64,000 nt of DNA, from the NCBI RefSeq assembly GCF_022921075.1, contig NZ_CP095050.1, positions 1,054,001-1,118,000 of the forward strand, given 5' to 3'. The notes under the pieces are model-generated. The model had not been told where the DNA came from and did no database searches. It worked only from the letters and a program-made list of their open reading frames with translations. This DNA is from Hymenobacter sp. 5317J-9 (lineage in GTDB: Bacteria > Bacteroidota > Bacteroidia > Cytophagales > Hymenobacteraceae). Of the stretch, positions 8,298-16,390 are shown in pieces (position 1 is the first letter of the stretch; every line of letters starts with the position of its first letter). Made by a program: the position numbers and the translations under genes.

Positions 8298-9539
8298 ATG
8301 GCGTTTCACCTCCCACGTTTTACCCTGGCCATAGTGCCTGCGCTGCTATTGCCGCTTGCGTTGCGCTTCGCAGTTGGTGCCGGCGTCAATCCTGCGCCTT
8401 CGGCTACGCTGGCTTTCACCGTGCGCAACCGGCTGGCGGCGGCCCGGCCCACCGAAACGGTGAGTTTGCCAGCGGCCCGGCTATCGAGCCTTATCAAAGC
8501 CTACGGCGCCGACAATCTGCTGGTGCGCGATGCGGCCGGCACGGTGCTGGTAAGCCAGGTGCTCGATAACAATGCCGACGGCCAAGCCGATGAGCTGCTG
8601 TTCCAAACCGCGCTGGCCGCCAATGAAACCCGGAAATTCACCGTGTCGGGCGCCGCCGACGGCGCCGCCCAGCGGCCCCAAAGCCCTTACACCACTTTCT
8701 CCCGCTTCGTGCCCGAGCGCATTGATGACTACGCTTGGGAAAATGAGCGGGTGGCTTTCCGCACCTATGGCCCCGTGGCCCAGCAGCTCACCGAGGCCGG
8801 CCGCAAAGACGGCACCCTCACCAGCGGCATGGACTGCTGGCTGAAGCGAGTGCCCTACCCGGTCATCGACAAGTGGTACGCCGGCTACCAAACCGACCCG
8901 AGCTACTACCACCACGACCGCGGCGAGGGCTACGACCCCTACCACGTGGGCGACAGCCGCGGCTGTGGCGGCACCGGTATCTGGGACGAGGGCCGGCTGT
9001 GGGTTTCCAAGAACTTCGTCAGCTACAAAACGCTGGCCACCGGCCCCATCCGCACCGTGTTTGAGCTGACGTATGCGCCCTGGCAGGCCAACGGCCGCAC
9101 CGTCACCGAGCGCAAGCGCATTTCGCTGGACCTGGGCAGCAACCTGACCCGCTACGAAGACTATATAAGCAGCCCGCAGGCACTACCCAATTTCGTGGTC
9201 GGCATCACCCTACACGATAAAAAGGGCGCGGTGCAGACCGACCAGAAAGCCGGCTGGTTCCGCTACTGGGAGGCCGTGGACGACGCCGAAATCGGCACCG
9301 GCGTAGTACTCGACCCGCGCGCCGTCACGAAGGTGGAGGACTACCGCGTGGAGCAGCCCGACCAAAGTAACCTACTTGTTTTTACCCGCCCACAGAGCGG
9401 CCCGCTGGTTTTCTACGCGGGCTTTGGCTGGACGAAAAGCGGCCAGTTCCGCACCGTGCAGGAATGGGATGCCTACCTGGCTCAATTCGCGCAACGCCTC
9501 GCTTCTCCGCTAGAAATAAGCTGGGCAAAACACCAGTAA
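8298..9539 (+). CDS. DUF4861 family secreted protein
   Basis: This encodes a 413-residue protein with an N-terminal signal peptide (LAIVPALLLPLALRF). It starts at ATG 8298, since this Met is followed directly by the basic and hydrophobic parts of the signal. The body matches the DUF4861 family: RFVPERIDDYAWENE, TSGMDCWLKRVPYPVIDKWY, a His/Tyr/Asp-rich segment YYHHDRGEGYDPYHVG, then RGCGGTGIWD. The family is typical of Bacteroidota polysaccharide loci and has no activity I can name with confidence. It is first in a plus-strand run, with the GH3 gene 52 bases downstream. The conserved His/Asp/Trp residues and its neighbours suggest a periplasmic carbohydrate-active role, perhaps on unsaturated uronate oligosaccharides; that is inference. 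Confidence 0.75.
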   Translation: MAFHLPRFTLAIVPALLLPLALRFAVGAGVNPAPSATLAFTVRNRLAAARPTETVSLPAARLSSLIKAYGADNLLVRDAAGTVLVSQVLDNNADGQADELLFQTALAANETRKFTVSGAADGAAQRPQSPYTTFSRFVPERIDDYAWENERVAFRTYGPVAQQLTEAGRKDGTLTSGMDCWLKRVPYPVIDKWYAGYQTDPSYYHHDRGEGYDPYHVGDSRGCGGTGIWDEGRLWVSKNFVSYKTLATGPIRTVFELTYAPWQANGRTVTERKRISLDLGSNLTRYEDYISSPQALPNFVVGITLHDKKGAVQTDQKAGWFRYWEAVDDAEIGTGVVLDPRAVTKVEDYRVEQPDQSNLLVFTRPQSGPLVFYAGFGWTKSGQFRTVQEWDAYLAQFAQRLASPLEISWAKHQ

Positions 9540-9591
9540 AAACAACGTCAACATCGGCAATTCTTGCCTGTAACCCTTCCACTCTCACCTT

Positions 9592-11871
9592 ATGAAATTT
9601 GCTTCTGTACGCCTGGTCGCGGTGACCTGCACGGCTCTTTGCGCCGCTACTGCTTTCAATCTGGCTTCACCTCCCGCCAAGCCCAAACGCGCCGTCGCGC
9701 CGCCAAACCGGCAGACCGCCCTCATGGACAACGAAGCGGCCGTGAATGCGCTGCTAAAGCAGCTCACGCTGGAAGAAAAAATCAAAATGGTGCACGCCAA
9801 CTCGTCGTTTGCCGCCGGCGGCATTGCGCGGCTCAATATACCCGAGCTGATGACTTCCGACGGCCCCCACGGCGTGCGCCCCGAGCAGGGCCGCGACTGG
9901 AAGGCCGTGAAAGACCCCAACAACGCGGGCACCTACCTGCCCACCAATAATACCCTGGCCGCCACCTGGAACCCGGAGCTGGGCTATGCCTACGGTACTG
10001 TGCTGGGCCAGGAAGCCAATTTTCGCGGCAAAGACATCATTCTGGGGCCGGGCATCAACATCATCCGGGCCCCGCTCAACGGGCGCAATTTTGAGTACCT
10101 CAGCGAAGACCCTTACCTGGTGGGGCAGATGGCGGCGGGCTACATCCGCGGCGTGCAGGACCAGGGCGTGTCGGCCTGCGTGAAGCACTACGCGGCCAAC
10201 AACCAGGAATGGCAGCGCAATAAAATCGACGTGTACATGAGCGAGCGGGCCCTGCGGGAAATCTATTTGCCCGGCTTCCAGGCGGCGGTGCAACAGGGTG
10301 GCGCGCACGCGCTGATGGGCTCGTACAACAAGTTTCGGGGCCAGTTTGCCACCGAAAACGCCTACCTGATGAATGACATTCTCAAAGGCGAATGGGGCTT
10401 CAAAGGGCTGGTGATGAGCGACTGGGGCTCCAACCACAACACCATGGACGCCCTGCGCAACGGCACCGACCTGGAAATGGGCACCGACCTGGTGCTGAAG
10501 CGCAACAGCGTGGACCAGAGTGCCACCGCCAGCACTGGCGCGGCCACCCCGGCCGTGACCAAGAACATCTACGACCGGTTCTACCTGGCCGATGCGGCTC
10601 TGGAAGCCATCAAGCAAGACCCCAAGCTGGAGCCACTGCTCGATGACAAGGTGCGGCGCATTCTGCGGGTGATGTACGCCACCAACATGCTGGACGGCAA
10701 AAAGCGCCAGCCGGGCTCGCACAACACCGCCGCGCACCAGGCCACCGCCCTCAAAGTGGCCGAGGAAGGCATTGTGCTGCTCAAAAACAACGGCCTGCTG
10801 CCGCTGAAGAAAACGGCACGCACGGTGGCCGTCATCGGGGCCAATGCCACGCGCGAAAACGCGGGCGGCGGCGGCAGCGCGCAGCTGCAGGCCAAGTACG
10901 AAATCACGCCCTTGCAAGGCATTAAGAACGAGTTGGGCGACAAGGCTACTGTCACCTATGCCGAAGGCTACAAAGTGGCCCGCGGCCAAAAAGCCGACCC
11001 GGCCCTGATTGCCGAAGCCGTGGCCGCCGCCAAAGCTGCCGACGCGGTGGTGTATGTGGGCGGCTACATCCACGGCTACGACTACGCTAACTGGGGCCAA
11101 AACGCCTACGACGCCGAAGGCATCGACAAGCCCGACCTGAAAATGCCCTTCGGCCAGGACGAGCTGGTGCAGGCCGTGCTGGCCGCCAATCCCAATACCG
11201 TGGTGGTGTTGCTCGGCGGCGGGCCCATTGAAGTCGCGCCCTGGGTGGGCCAGGCTAAGGCATTGGTGGAAGCCTGGTACCCCGGCATGGAAGGCGGCAA
11301 TGCTATTGCTCACATCCTATTCGGCGACGTGAACCCCTCCGGAAAGCTGCCCCTCACGTTTCCGGTGAAGCTGGAAGACGCGCCGGCCCACAAGCTGGGC
11401 GAATACCCAAGCACCCCCGGCGACCCGCTCAAGCAGACTTATAAGGATGACATCTGGGTGGGCTACCGCTACTACGACACTTACAACGTCGCGCCCCAAT
11501 TCGCCTTTGGCCACGGCCTGAGCTACACCACCTTCAAATACAGCAACCTGACCGTGACGCCCGGCCCCAAAAGCGCCACTGTGAAGCTGACCGTGACCAA
11601 CACCGGCAAGACGGCCGGCGCCGAAGTAGTGCAGGTGTACGTGCACGACGAGCAAGCCTCGGTGAAGCGCCCCGAAAAAGAACTCAAAGGCTTTAAAAAA
11701 GTATTCCTCAAGCCTGGTGAAGCACAAACGGTTACCGTGCCCTTGAATGCCGAAGCGTTTCAGTTTTACAGCGATGCCAAAAAGCAGTGGGTGATGGAAC
11801 CCGGCAAATTCGACGTGCTGGTGGGCAGCTCCTCGCGCGACATTCGCCTGAAAGGCAGCACGACGCTTTAA
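9592..11871 (+). CDS. GH3 beta-glucosidase-like enzyme
   Basis: This encodes a 759-residue protein with an N-terminal signal sequence, so it is periplasmic or exported. It shows the full GH3 layout: an N-terminal barrel with KHYAANNQE, GSYNKFRGQFATEN and VMSDWGSNH, where Asp277 is the expected nucleophile; then the alpha/beta sandwich with GIVLLKNNGLLPL and the GGGGSAQL loop; and a C-terminal fibronectin-like domain (VTNTGKTAGAEVVQVYV). The length is normal for the family. GH3 enzymes remove terminal beta-linked glucose (or xylose and similar) from oligosaccharides. Next to PL8 and kdu genes, it would trim neutral beta-linked sugars from lyase products, as needed for xanthan- or gellan-like or glucuronoglucan substrates. 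The exact substrate is not shown by sequence. Confidence 0.9.
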   Translation: MKFASVRLVAVTCTALCAATAFNLASPPAKPKRAVAPPNRQTALMDNEAAVNALLKQLTLEEKIKMVHANSSFAAGGIARLNIPELMTSDGPHGVRPEQGRDWKAVKDPNNAGTYLPTNNTLAATWNPELGYAYGTVLGQEANFRGKDIILGPGINIIRAPLNGRNFEYLSEDPYLVGQMAAGYIRGVQDQGVSACVKHYAANNQEWQRNKIDVYMSERALREIYLPGFQAAVQQGGAHALMGSYNKFRGQFATENAYLMNDILKGEWGFKGLVMSDWGSNHNTMDALRNGTDLEMGTDLVLKRNSVDQSATASTGAATPAVTKNIYDRFYLADAALEAIKQDPKLEPLLDDKVRRILRVMYATNMLDGKKRQPGSHNTAAHQATALKVAEEGIVLLKNNGLLPLKKTARTVAVIGANATRENAGGGGSAQLQAKYEITPLQGIKNELGDKATVTYAEGYKVARGQKADPALIAEAVAAAKAADAVVYVGGYIHGYDYANWGQNAYDAEGIDKPDLKMPFGQDELVQAVLAANPNTVVVLLGGGPIEVAPWVGQAKALVEAWYPGMEGGNAIAHILFGDVNPSGKLPLTFPVKLEDAPAHKLGEYPSTPGDPLKQTYKDDIWVGYRYYDTYNVAPQFAFGHGLSYTTFKYSNLTVTPGPKSATVKLTVTNTGKTAGAEVVQVYVHDEQASVKRPEKELKGFKKVFLKPGEAQTVTVPLNAEAFQFYSDAKKQWVMEPGKFDVLVGSSSRDIRLKGSTTL

Positions 11872-11919
11872 GAGCAGGCCACTACTTCATTTCATCTCCC
11901 TACCGTATTGCAAGCTCCA

Positions 11920-12684
11920 ATGGCTTCACTTTTTGATTTAACTGGTAAAGTGGCGCTGGTGACGGGCTGCACCCGCGGCATTGGCCAGGCCATGGCGCTG
12001 GGCCTGGCCGAAGCCGGAGCCGACATTATCGGCGTATCGGCCACAGCGGAGCCGGACGGCGGCGAAACCGGCCGGCTAGTACGGCTGCTGGGCCGCCGGT
12101 TCCACAGCTACCAAGCCGATTTCAGCCAGCGTGCGCAAGTGACCAGATTCTTGAGCCGGGTGCAGCAGGAGTTTCCGGTTATCGACATCCTGGTTAATAA
12201 TGCCGGCATCATCCGCCGCGCGCCGGCCGCCCAGCACTCCGATAAGGACTGGGATGATGTGCTCAACATTAATCTCGACGCGCCCTTCCGCCTGGCCCGT
12301 GCCATTGGCGGCCGGATGCTGCAAAACGGCTCGGGCAAAATCGTCTTCACGGCCTCGCTGCTCACTTTTCAGGGCGGCATCAACGTGCCCGGCTACGCGG
12401 CCAGCAAGGGCGCCATCGGCTCACTGGTGAAGGCGCTGGCCAACGAGTGGGCCGGCCGCGGCGTGAACGTGAACGCCATTGCCCCCGGCTACGTGGCCAC
12501 CGACAATACCGCCGCCCTGCGCCAGGATGCCGAGCGCAGCGCCGCCATTCTCTCCCGTATTCCGGCCGGCCGCTGGGCCGAGGCCGACGATTTCAAAGGC
12601 CCGGCCGTGTTCCTGGCTTCGGCGGCTTCCGACTACGTGCACGGCACCATCCTCACCGTCGACGGCGGCTGGATGGGGCGATAA
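11920..12684 (+). CDS. kduD: 2-dehydro-3-deoxy-D-gluconate 5-dehydrogenase (KduD-like SDR)
   Basis: This encodes a 254-residue short-chain dehydrogenase, the usual KduD length. The Rossmann motif TGCTRGIGQAMA, the NNAG motif and the active-site Tyr159-x3-Lys163 (GYAASKGAI) are all present. MASLFDLTGKVALVTG is the typical KduD start, so ATG 11920 is preferred to the TTG 12 bases upstream. KduD reduces 2,5-diketo-3-deoxygluconate to 2-keto-3-deoxygluconate in the cytoplasm, the step after KduI. It sits between GH3 and kduI in the same direction. No KDG kinase or aldolase is visible in this window, so the pathway must finish elsewhere. Confidence 0.88.
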   Translation: MASLFDLTGKVALVTGCTRGIGQAMALGLAEAGADIIGVSATAEPDGGETGRLVRLLGRRFHSYQADFSQRAQVTRFLSRVQQEFPVIDILVNNAGIIRRAPAAQHSDKDWDDVLNINLDAPFRLARAIGGRMLQNGSGKIVFTASLLTFQGGINVPGYAASKGAIGSLVKALANEWAGRGVNVNAIAPGYVATDNTAALRQDAERSAAILSRIPAGRWAEADDFKGPAVFLASAASDYVHGTILTVDGGWMGR

Positions 12685-12687
12685 AAT

Positions 12688-12766
12688 CAGTTAACAGTTA
12701 TCAGTGAGCAGTGAACATGATTTTTCAACTGCTCACTGATACCTGCTCACTAACAACTGCTAACTG
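12688..12766. repeat. Intergenic inverted repeats between kduD and kduI
   Basis: ATCAGTGAGCAGT (12700-12712) and ACTGCTCACTGAT (12728-12740) form a perfect 13-bp inverted repeat. The outer sequence CAGTTAACAGTT also pairs with AACTGCTAACTG at 11 of 12 positions. Variants of the same AACTG/CTCACT words recur across the gap, which resembles small intergenic repeat elements more than a terminator, as no T run follows. Confidence 0.55.
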
Positions 12767-12770
12767 AAAT

Positions 12771-13601
12771 ATGACCCAGCGCTTTGCCATCGGCCCCCGC
12801 GAAACGGCCACGCTCAACACGAGCGGCATTCGGGAGCATTTCCTGATTGAAAACATCTTCACGCCCGGCGCCATCGAGCTGACCTACACGCACTACGACC
12901 GCATGGTGGTGGGCGGGGCCCAGCCCACCGGCGCGGCGCTCACGCTGCCCTGCCCCGGGTCGCTCAAGGCCAATTTTTTCCTGGAGCGCCGCGAGCTGGG
13001 CGCGCTGAACGTGGGCGGGGCGGGCACCGTGACGGTGGACGGCACGGTGTACGAGTTGAATAACCAGGACTGCCTCTACGTGGGCATGGGCTCGAAGGAA
13101 GTGGTTTTTGCCAGCGCGGACGCGGCCCAGCCGGCCAAGTTCTACCTGCTCTCGGCCCCGGCGCACGCGGTGCACCCCACCACGCGCCGCACCCAGGCCG
13201 AAGCCACGCCGGTGGAGATGGGGGCCCGGGAAACGGCCAACGAGCGCACCATCTACAAGTACATCTACCAGGAAGGCATCCCCAGCTGCCAGCTGGTGAT
13301 GGGCCTGACCCAGCTCAAGGTGGGCTCGGTGTGGAACACGATGCCCAGCCACACCCACGACCGCCGCATGGAGGCCTACCTCTACTTCAACCTGCCCGCC
13401 GGCCAGCGCGTGCTGCACCTGCTGGGCGAGCCGCAGGAAACGCGCCCGCTGTGGGTGAGCACCGAGCAGGCCATCCTTTCGCCGCCCTGGTCCATCCACA
13501 CCGGCTGCGGCTCGAGCCACTACGCCTTCATCTGGGGCATGGCCGGCGAAAACCGCGAATACACCGACATGGACGCCGTGCCCCTCGAGGCCCTGCGCTA
13601 A
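12771..13601 (+). CDS. kduI: 5-dehydro-4-deoxy-D-glucuronate isomerase
   Basis: This encodes a 276-residue protein, close to the usual KduI length. The metal-binding cupin signature HTHDRRME is at residues 194-201 (His194, His196, Glu201), matching the zinc site of the family, with a further His near residue 243 in WSIHTGCG. The protein isomerises 5-keto-4-deoxyuronate, the spontaneous product of unsaturated uronate, to 2,5-diketo-3-deoxygluconate in the cytoplasm. It is placed between kduD and a PL8 lyase, all on the plus strand, so one operon handles release and first catabolic steps of uronates. Confidence 0.93.
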   Translation: MTQRFAIGPRETATLNTSGIREHFLIENIFTPGAIELTYTHYDRMVVGGAQPTGAALTLPCPGSLKANFFLERRELGALNVGGAGTVTVDGTVYELNNQDCLYVGMGSKEVVFASADAAQPAKFYLLSAPAHAVHPTTRRTQAEATPVEMGARETANERTIYKYIYQEGIPSCQLVMGLTQLKVGSVWNTMPSHTHDRRMEAYLYFNLPAGQRVLHLLGEPQETRPLWVSTEQAILSPPWSIHTGCGSSHYAFIWGMAGENREYTDMDAVPLEALR

Positions 13602-13649
13602 GCCATCCGGCATACTATGCAAAGGCCTGTTGGCTAAAATCTGAAGAAC

Positions 13650-15728
13650 ATGAAAGCAACCCTCGCGCTTGTTATTTTACTGTCCTGCTGTTTCGTTACC
13701 AGTGCCTGGGCCCAACTGCCGGCCGCCCGCCCTGGCGAAGTAGAAACAGCGCGCAGTCGCTGCGTGCGGCTCTTGCTTTCCGACACTGCCTACGCCAGCG
13801 AGCGGAGCTACCAGCTGAGTGGCGACATCACCTACACGAAGGACGGCGCGGGCTACTACGCCTCCCTGACGCCGGAGGGCGCCTGGCCCGACATCGACTA
13901 CCAATCCACGCTGAGCAACGCGTGGCCGCCTTCGTGGCACTTGTACCGCCTGCTGCTGGTGGCCCGGCAGTACCACCGCAACCACGACCCGCGGTACCTG
14001 GCGGCGCTGCACCGCGGCCTGACCTATTGGACAAGCCACGATTTCCGCTGCCCAAACTGGTGGCAAAACCAAATCAACACGCCCTTTGCCTATTCCAGCC
14101 TGCTGCTAATGCTGGGAGCTGAGGCCAATGCGCAAGAGCGGGCGTTTCTCGACGACGTGCTGCGCCCGCGCATTGCGCAGAAGAACCCCACGGGCCAGAA
14201 CAAAATCTGGCAGCACGACATCGAAGCCCGCGTGGCGCTGCTCCACGACGATGCCGCCGGGCTGGCCCAGGCGCTGACTAACATGGCCACCGTTATTGAA
14301 GTCACCACGGGCGAAGGCATTCAGCCGGACTATTCGTTTCAGCAACACGGGGCCATGCTGCAGTTTGGCAATTACGGCCTGCACTTCGTGAACAGCCTGC
14401 TGTTTTGGCTGGCCGTCACGGAGGGCACCAGCTACGCCTTTACGCCGCAAAAGCAGCGCATACTGTTTGATTATTGCGCCAACGGCCTGCGCTGGACGGT
14501 GTTCCGGGGCCGGATGGATATGACGACCCGCGGCCGGCAACTGCGGGCCGGCGCCGACACCAAGCGGGGACAGGTGCTCTACGACGATTTGCGGCTGGTG
14601 CGTGCCCTCAACCCAGCCCAGGCCTGCCGCTACTTTCTCGACGGCTTCGGCGGCCCGGCCGATGCGGCCTGCCAGTTGCAGGGCAACCAGAATTTCTGGC
14701 GGAGCGGCTATCAGGTGCAAATGGCCCGGGGGCAGTATTTCATGAGCGTGAAAACGCACGGCCCCTTCGTGAAAAAAATCGAATCCATCAACGGAGAAAA
14801 CCTGCTCGGGGCCTATTTGAACGACGGCGTGAGCCTGGTGCAGCGCACCGGTCGGGAGTACCACGACATCGAGGCCTATTGGAACTGGGCCATGCTGCCC
14901 GGCACCACTGCCGATACTACCCTGGCGCCCGGCGACGCCCAGGTGCTGAAATCCAGCAACGAAGCGGCCTTTGTGGGCCAGGTGTCGGACGGCATTGCGG
15001 GCCTGAGCACCATGGCCTACGACCGGCTCGGCCTGCAGGCACGCAAAAGCTATTTCATGGTGGGCAATACGCTCGTGGCCTTGGGGGCAGGAATAACGGG
15101 TAAAGACCCGAAAAACGTAGTTACAACGGTAAATCAAACCTACTACCAGGCCCCGCTCCTGAGCGCCGAAGCAACCTCAAGCAGCCTGCGCTGGCTTTGG
15201 CACGACAGCATCGGCTACTTTTTTCTGAGCCCCGGTAACCAGCCAAAAACGTTGGTGCAGGCCAGAAAAAGCAACTGGCCGGCCGTGGATGTCGCCTCGC
15301 TGGTAGTGCCGCCGGCAGGGACCGAATCCCGGAAAACCTGCACCATTATGCTGCCTCAGAGCAAAACGTCGGATTATGCCTACGCCGTCCAAATTGGTCT
15401 GAGCCAGAAACAGACCCGCGACGCGGCGCGCCGTTTTCCGGCACAGGTGTTGGCGAATACCCGCGCCATCCAAGCCATTTTCTTTAACAACCAGGTGCTT
15501 GCCGCCTTCTACCAGCCCGGGAAGCTGCGCGCAAGTGCCACCGTCAGCATCGGGGTGGACAGTCCGTGTCTGCTGATGTACAAGCGTGCGACTTCGCAGG
15601 CGGAAGTATGGGTGGCCGACCCTACCCGGACGCTGCGAAGCGTTAAAGTGAGCATCAACGGGGCATCCCGAACCGTCGCCTTGCCCCAGAACGACCTGCT
15701 AGGCAGCAGCGTAAAAGTGCGCCTTTGA
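13650..15728 (+). CDS. Polysaccharide lyase family 8 (chondroitinase AC/hyaluronate/xanthan lyase type)
   Basis: This encodes a 692-residue protein with signal peptide MKATLALVILLSCCFVTSAW. The N-terminal alpha/alpha toroid carries NWWQNQINTPF, then Asn184 in TGQNKIW, His233 and Tyr242 in SFQQHGAMLQFGNYG, and Arg294/Arg296 in TTRGRQLR. The spacing His to Tyr (9) and Tyr to Arg agrees with the Asn-His-Tyr-Arg set of PL8 chondroitinase AC, so the active site looks intact. The beta-sandwich part follows (FVKKIESINGENLLGAYLNDG). PL8 enzymes cleave uronic-acid polymers by beta-elimination. Which one is used here (hyaluronan, chondroitin, xanthan) is not decided. There is no T9SS domain, so it is probably periplasmic. 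It is the last gene of the DUF4861-GH3-kduD-kduI run, 48 bases after kduI. Confidence 0.85.
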   Translation: MKATLALVILLSCCFVTSAWAQLPAARPGEVETARSRCVRLLLSDTAYASERSYQLSGDITYTKDGAGYYASLTPEGAWPDIDYQSTLSNAWPPSWHLYRLLLVARQYHRNHDPRYLAALHRGLTYWTSHDFRCPNWWQNQINTPFAYSSLLLMLGAEANAQERAFLDDVLRPRIAQKNPTGQNKIWQHDIEARVALLHDDAAGLAQALTNMATVIEVTTGEGIQPDYSFQQHGAMLQFGNYGLHFVNSLLFWLAVTEGTSYAFTPQKQRILFDYCANGLRWTVFRGRMDMTTRGRQLRAGADTKRGQVLYDDLRLVRALNPAQACRYFLDGFGGPADAACQLQGNQNFWRSGYQVQMARGQYFMSVKTHGPFVKKIESINGENLLGAYLNDGVSLVQRTGREYHDIEAYWNWAMLPGTTADTTLAPGDAQVLKSSNEAAFVGQVSDGIAGLSTMAYDRLGLQARKSYFMVGNTLVALGAGITGKDPKNVVTTVNQTYYQAPLLSAEATSSSLRWLWHDSIGYFFLSPGNQPKTLVQARKSNWPAVDVASLVVPPAGTESRKTCTIMLPQSKTSDYAYAVQIGLSQKQTRDAARRFPAQVLANTRAIQAIFFNNQVLAAFYQPGKLRASATVSIGVDSPCLLMYKRATSQAEVWVADPTRTLRSVKVSINGASRTVALPQNDLLGSSVKVRL

Positions 15729-16390
15729 ACGTGCCGGTTGCCTGATATTGGCTCAACGCATTGTTTGTCAGTGGGGACATCGTGCCGCACTGCTAATAAG
15801 TCCTCGTTGCCATTGCCGAGCTTGTGACCGGTTAGGTGGTTGGGTTTCGGCCATTAGCTGACTCGCGGGTTCCAGTCCGAGGCAGGACGCATAAACAGCG
15901 CTGAAAGCCCTGCCTGCCGGTGCGAGAGCAGGGGGGAAGTGCATGCCTGCTGCTGAGTGCAGGCGCCCAGGGCATACCGCGGGCTTCGGTGAAGTGAGCC
16001 GCGCTATTGAGGATGATGAATTCACGGTTTCGGTGAACGAGCTGTGGGGGTGTAAACAATTGGCTCACAAGAGCAATTGGTCGATTCTTCGTGGTTTGCC
16101 AGCTCAAGAGAGTAAGGCTTCATTGTACCCCCGCAGTTGGGTGCCACCCCCAGCGTAGCAGAACGCAAGTAGCCGTTTCGGTGGCTGCCCGGGCGCTTGC
16201 AGCAGGCGGTGAAAAGCAGCGGAGACAGACCATGGAATGTTACCAAAATAGGAATTACTCTTAAAATATATATAATAAATAATATTTATTTCTTAATTTT
16301 AAAGCGGGGCTTTGAGGAGCTTATGCGCTGCTTCGCCGAAGGCAGACGCATTGGTTGCTAGTTTTTTATCACTCATTAAAGTCGCGTTTC
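15729..16390. other. Intergenic region before the M4 protease, with AT-rich promoter-like tract
   Basis: No coding feature is supported in these 660 bases. Positions 16256-16305 are strikingly AT-rich against GC-rich flanks and contain a small palindrome (AATAAAT at 16274-16280 and ATTTATT at 16284-16290). This is a plausible promoter or UP-like region for the large protease gene starting at 16391. Confidence 0.45.

Noticed and set aside
9754..11313. 519-residue antisense frame over the GH3 gene
   Set aside because: Shadow of a clear GH3 reading frame caused by GC bias at third codon positions.
15768..16246. Several short open frames before the M4 protease
   Set aside because: Overlapping on both strands, no homology recognised, and next to an AT-rich promoter-like tract.
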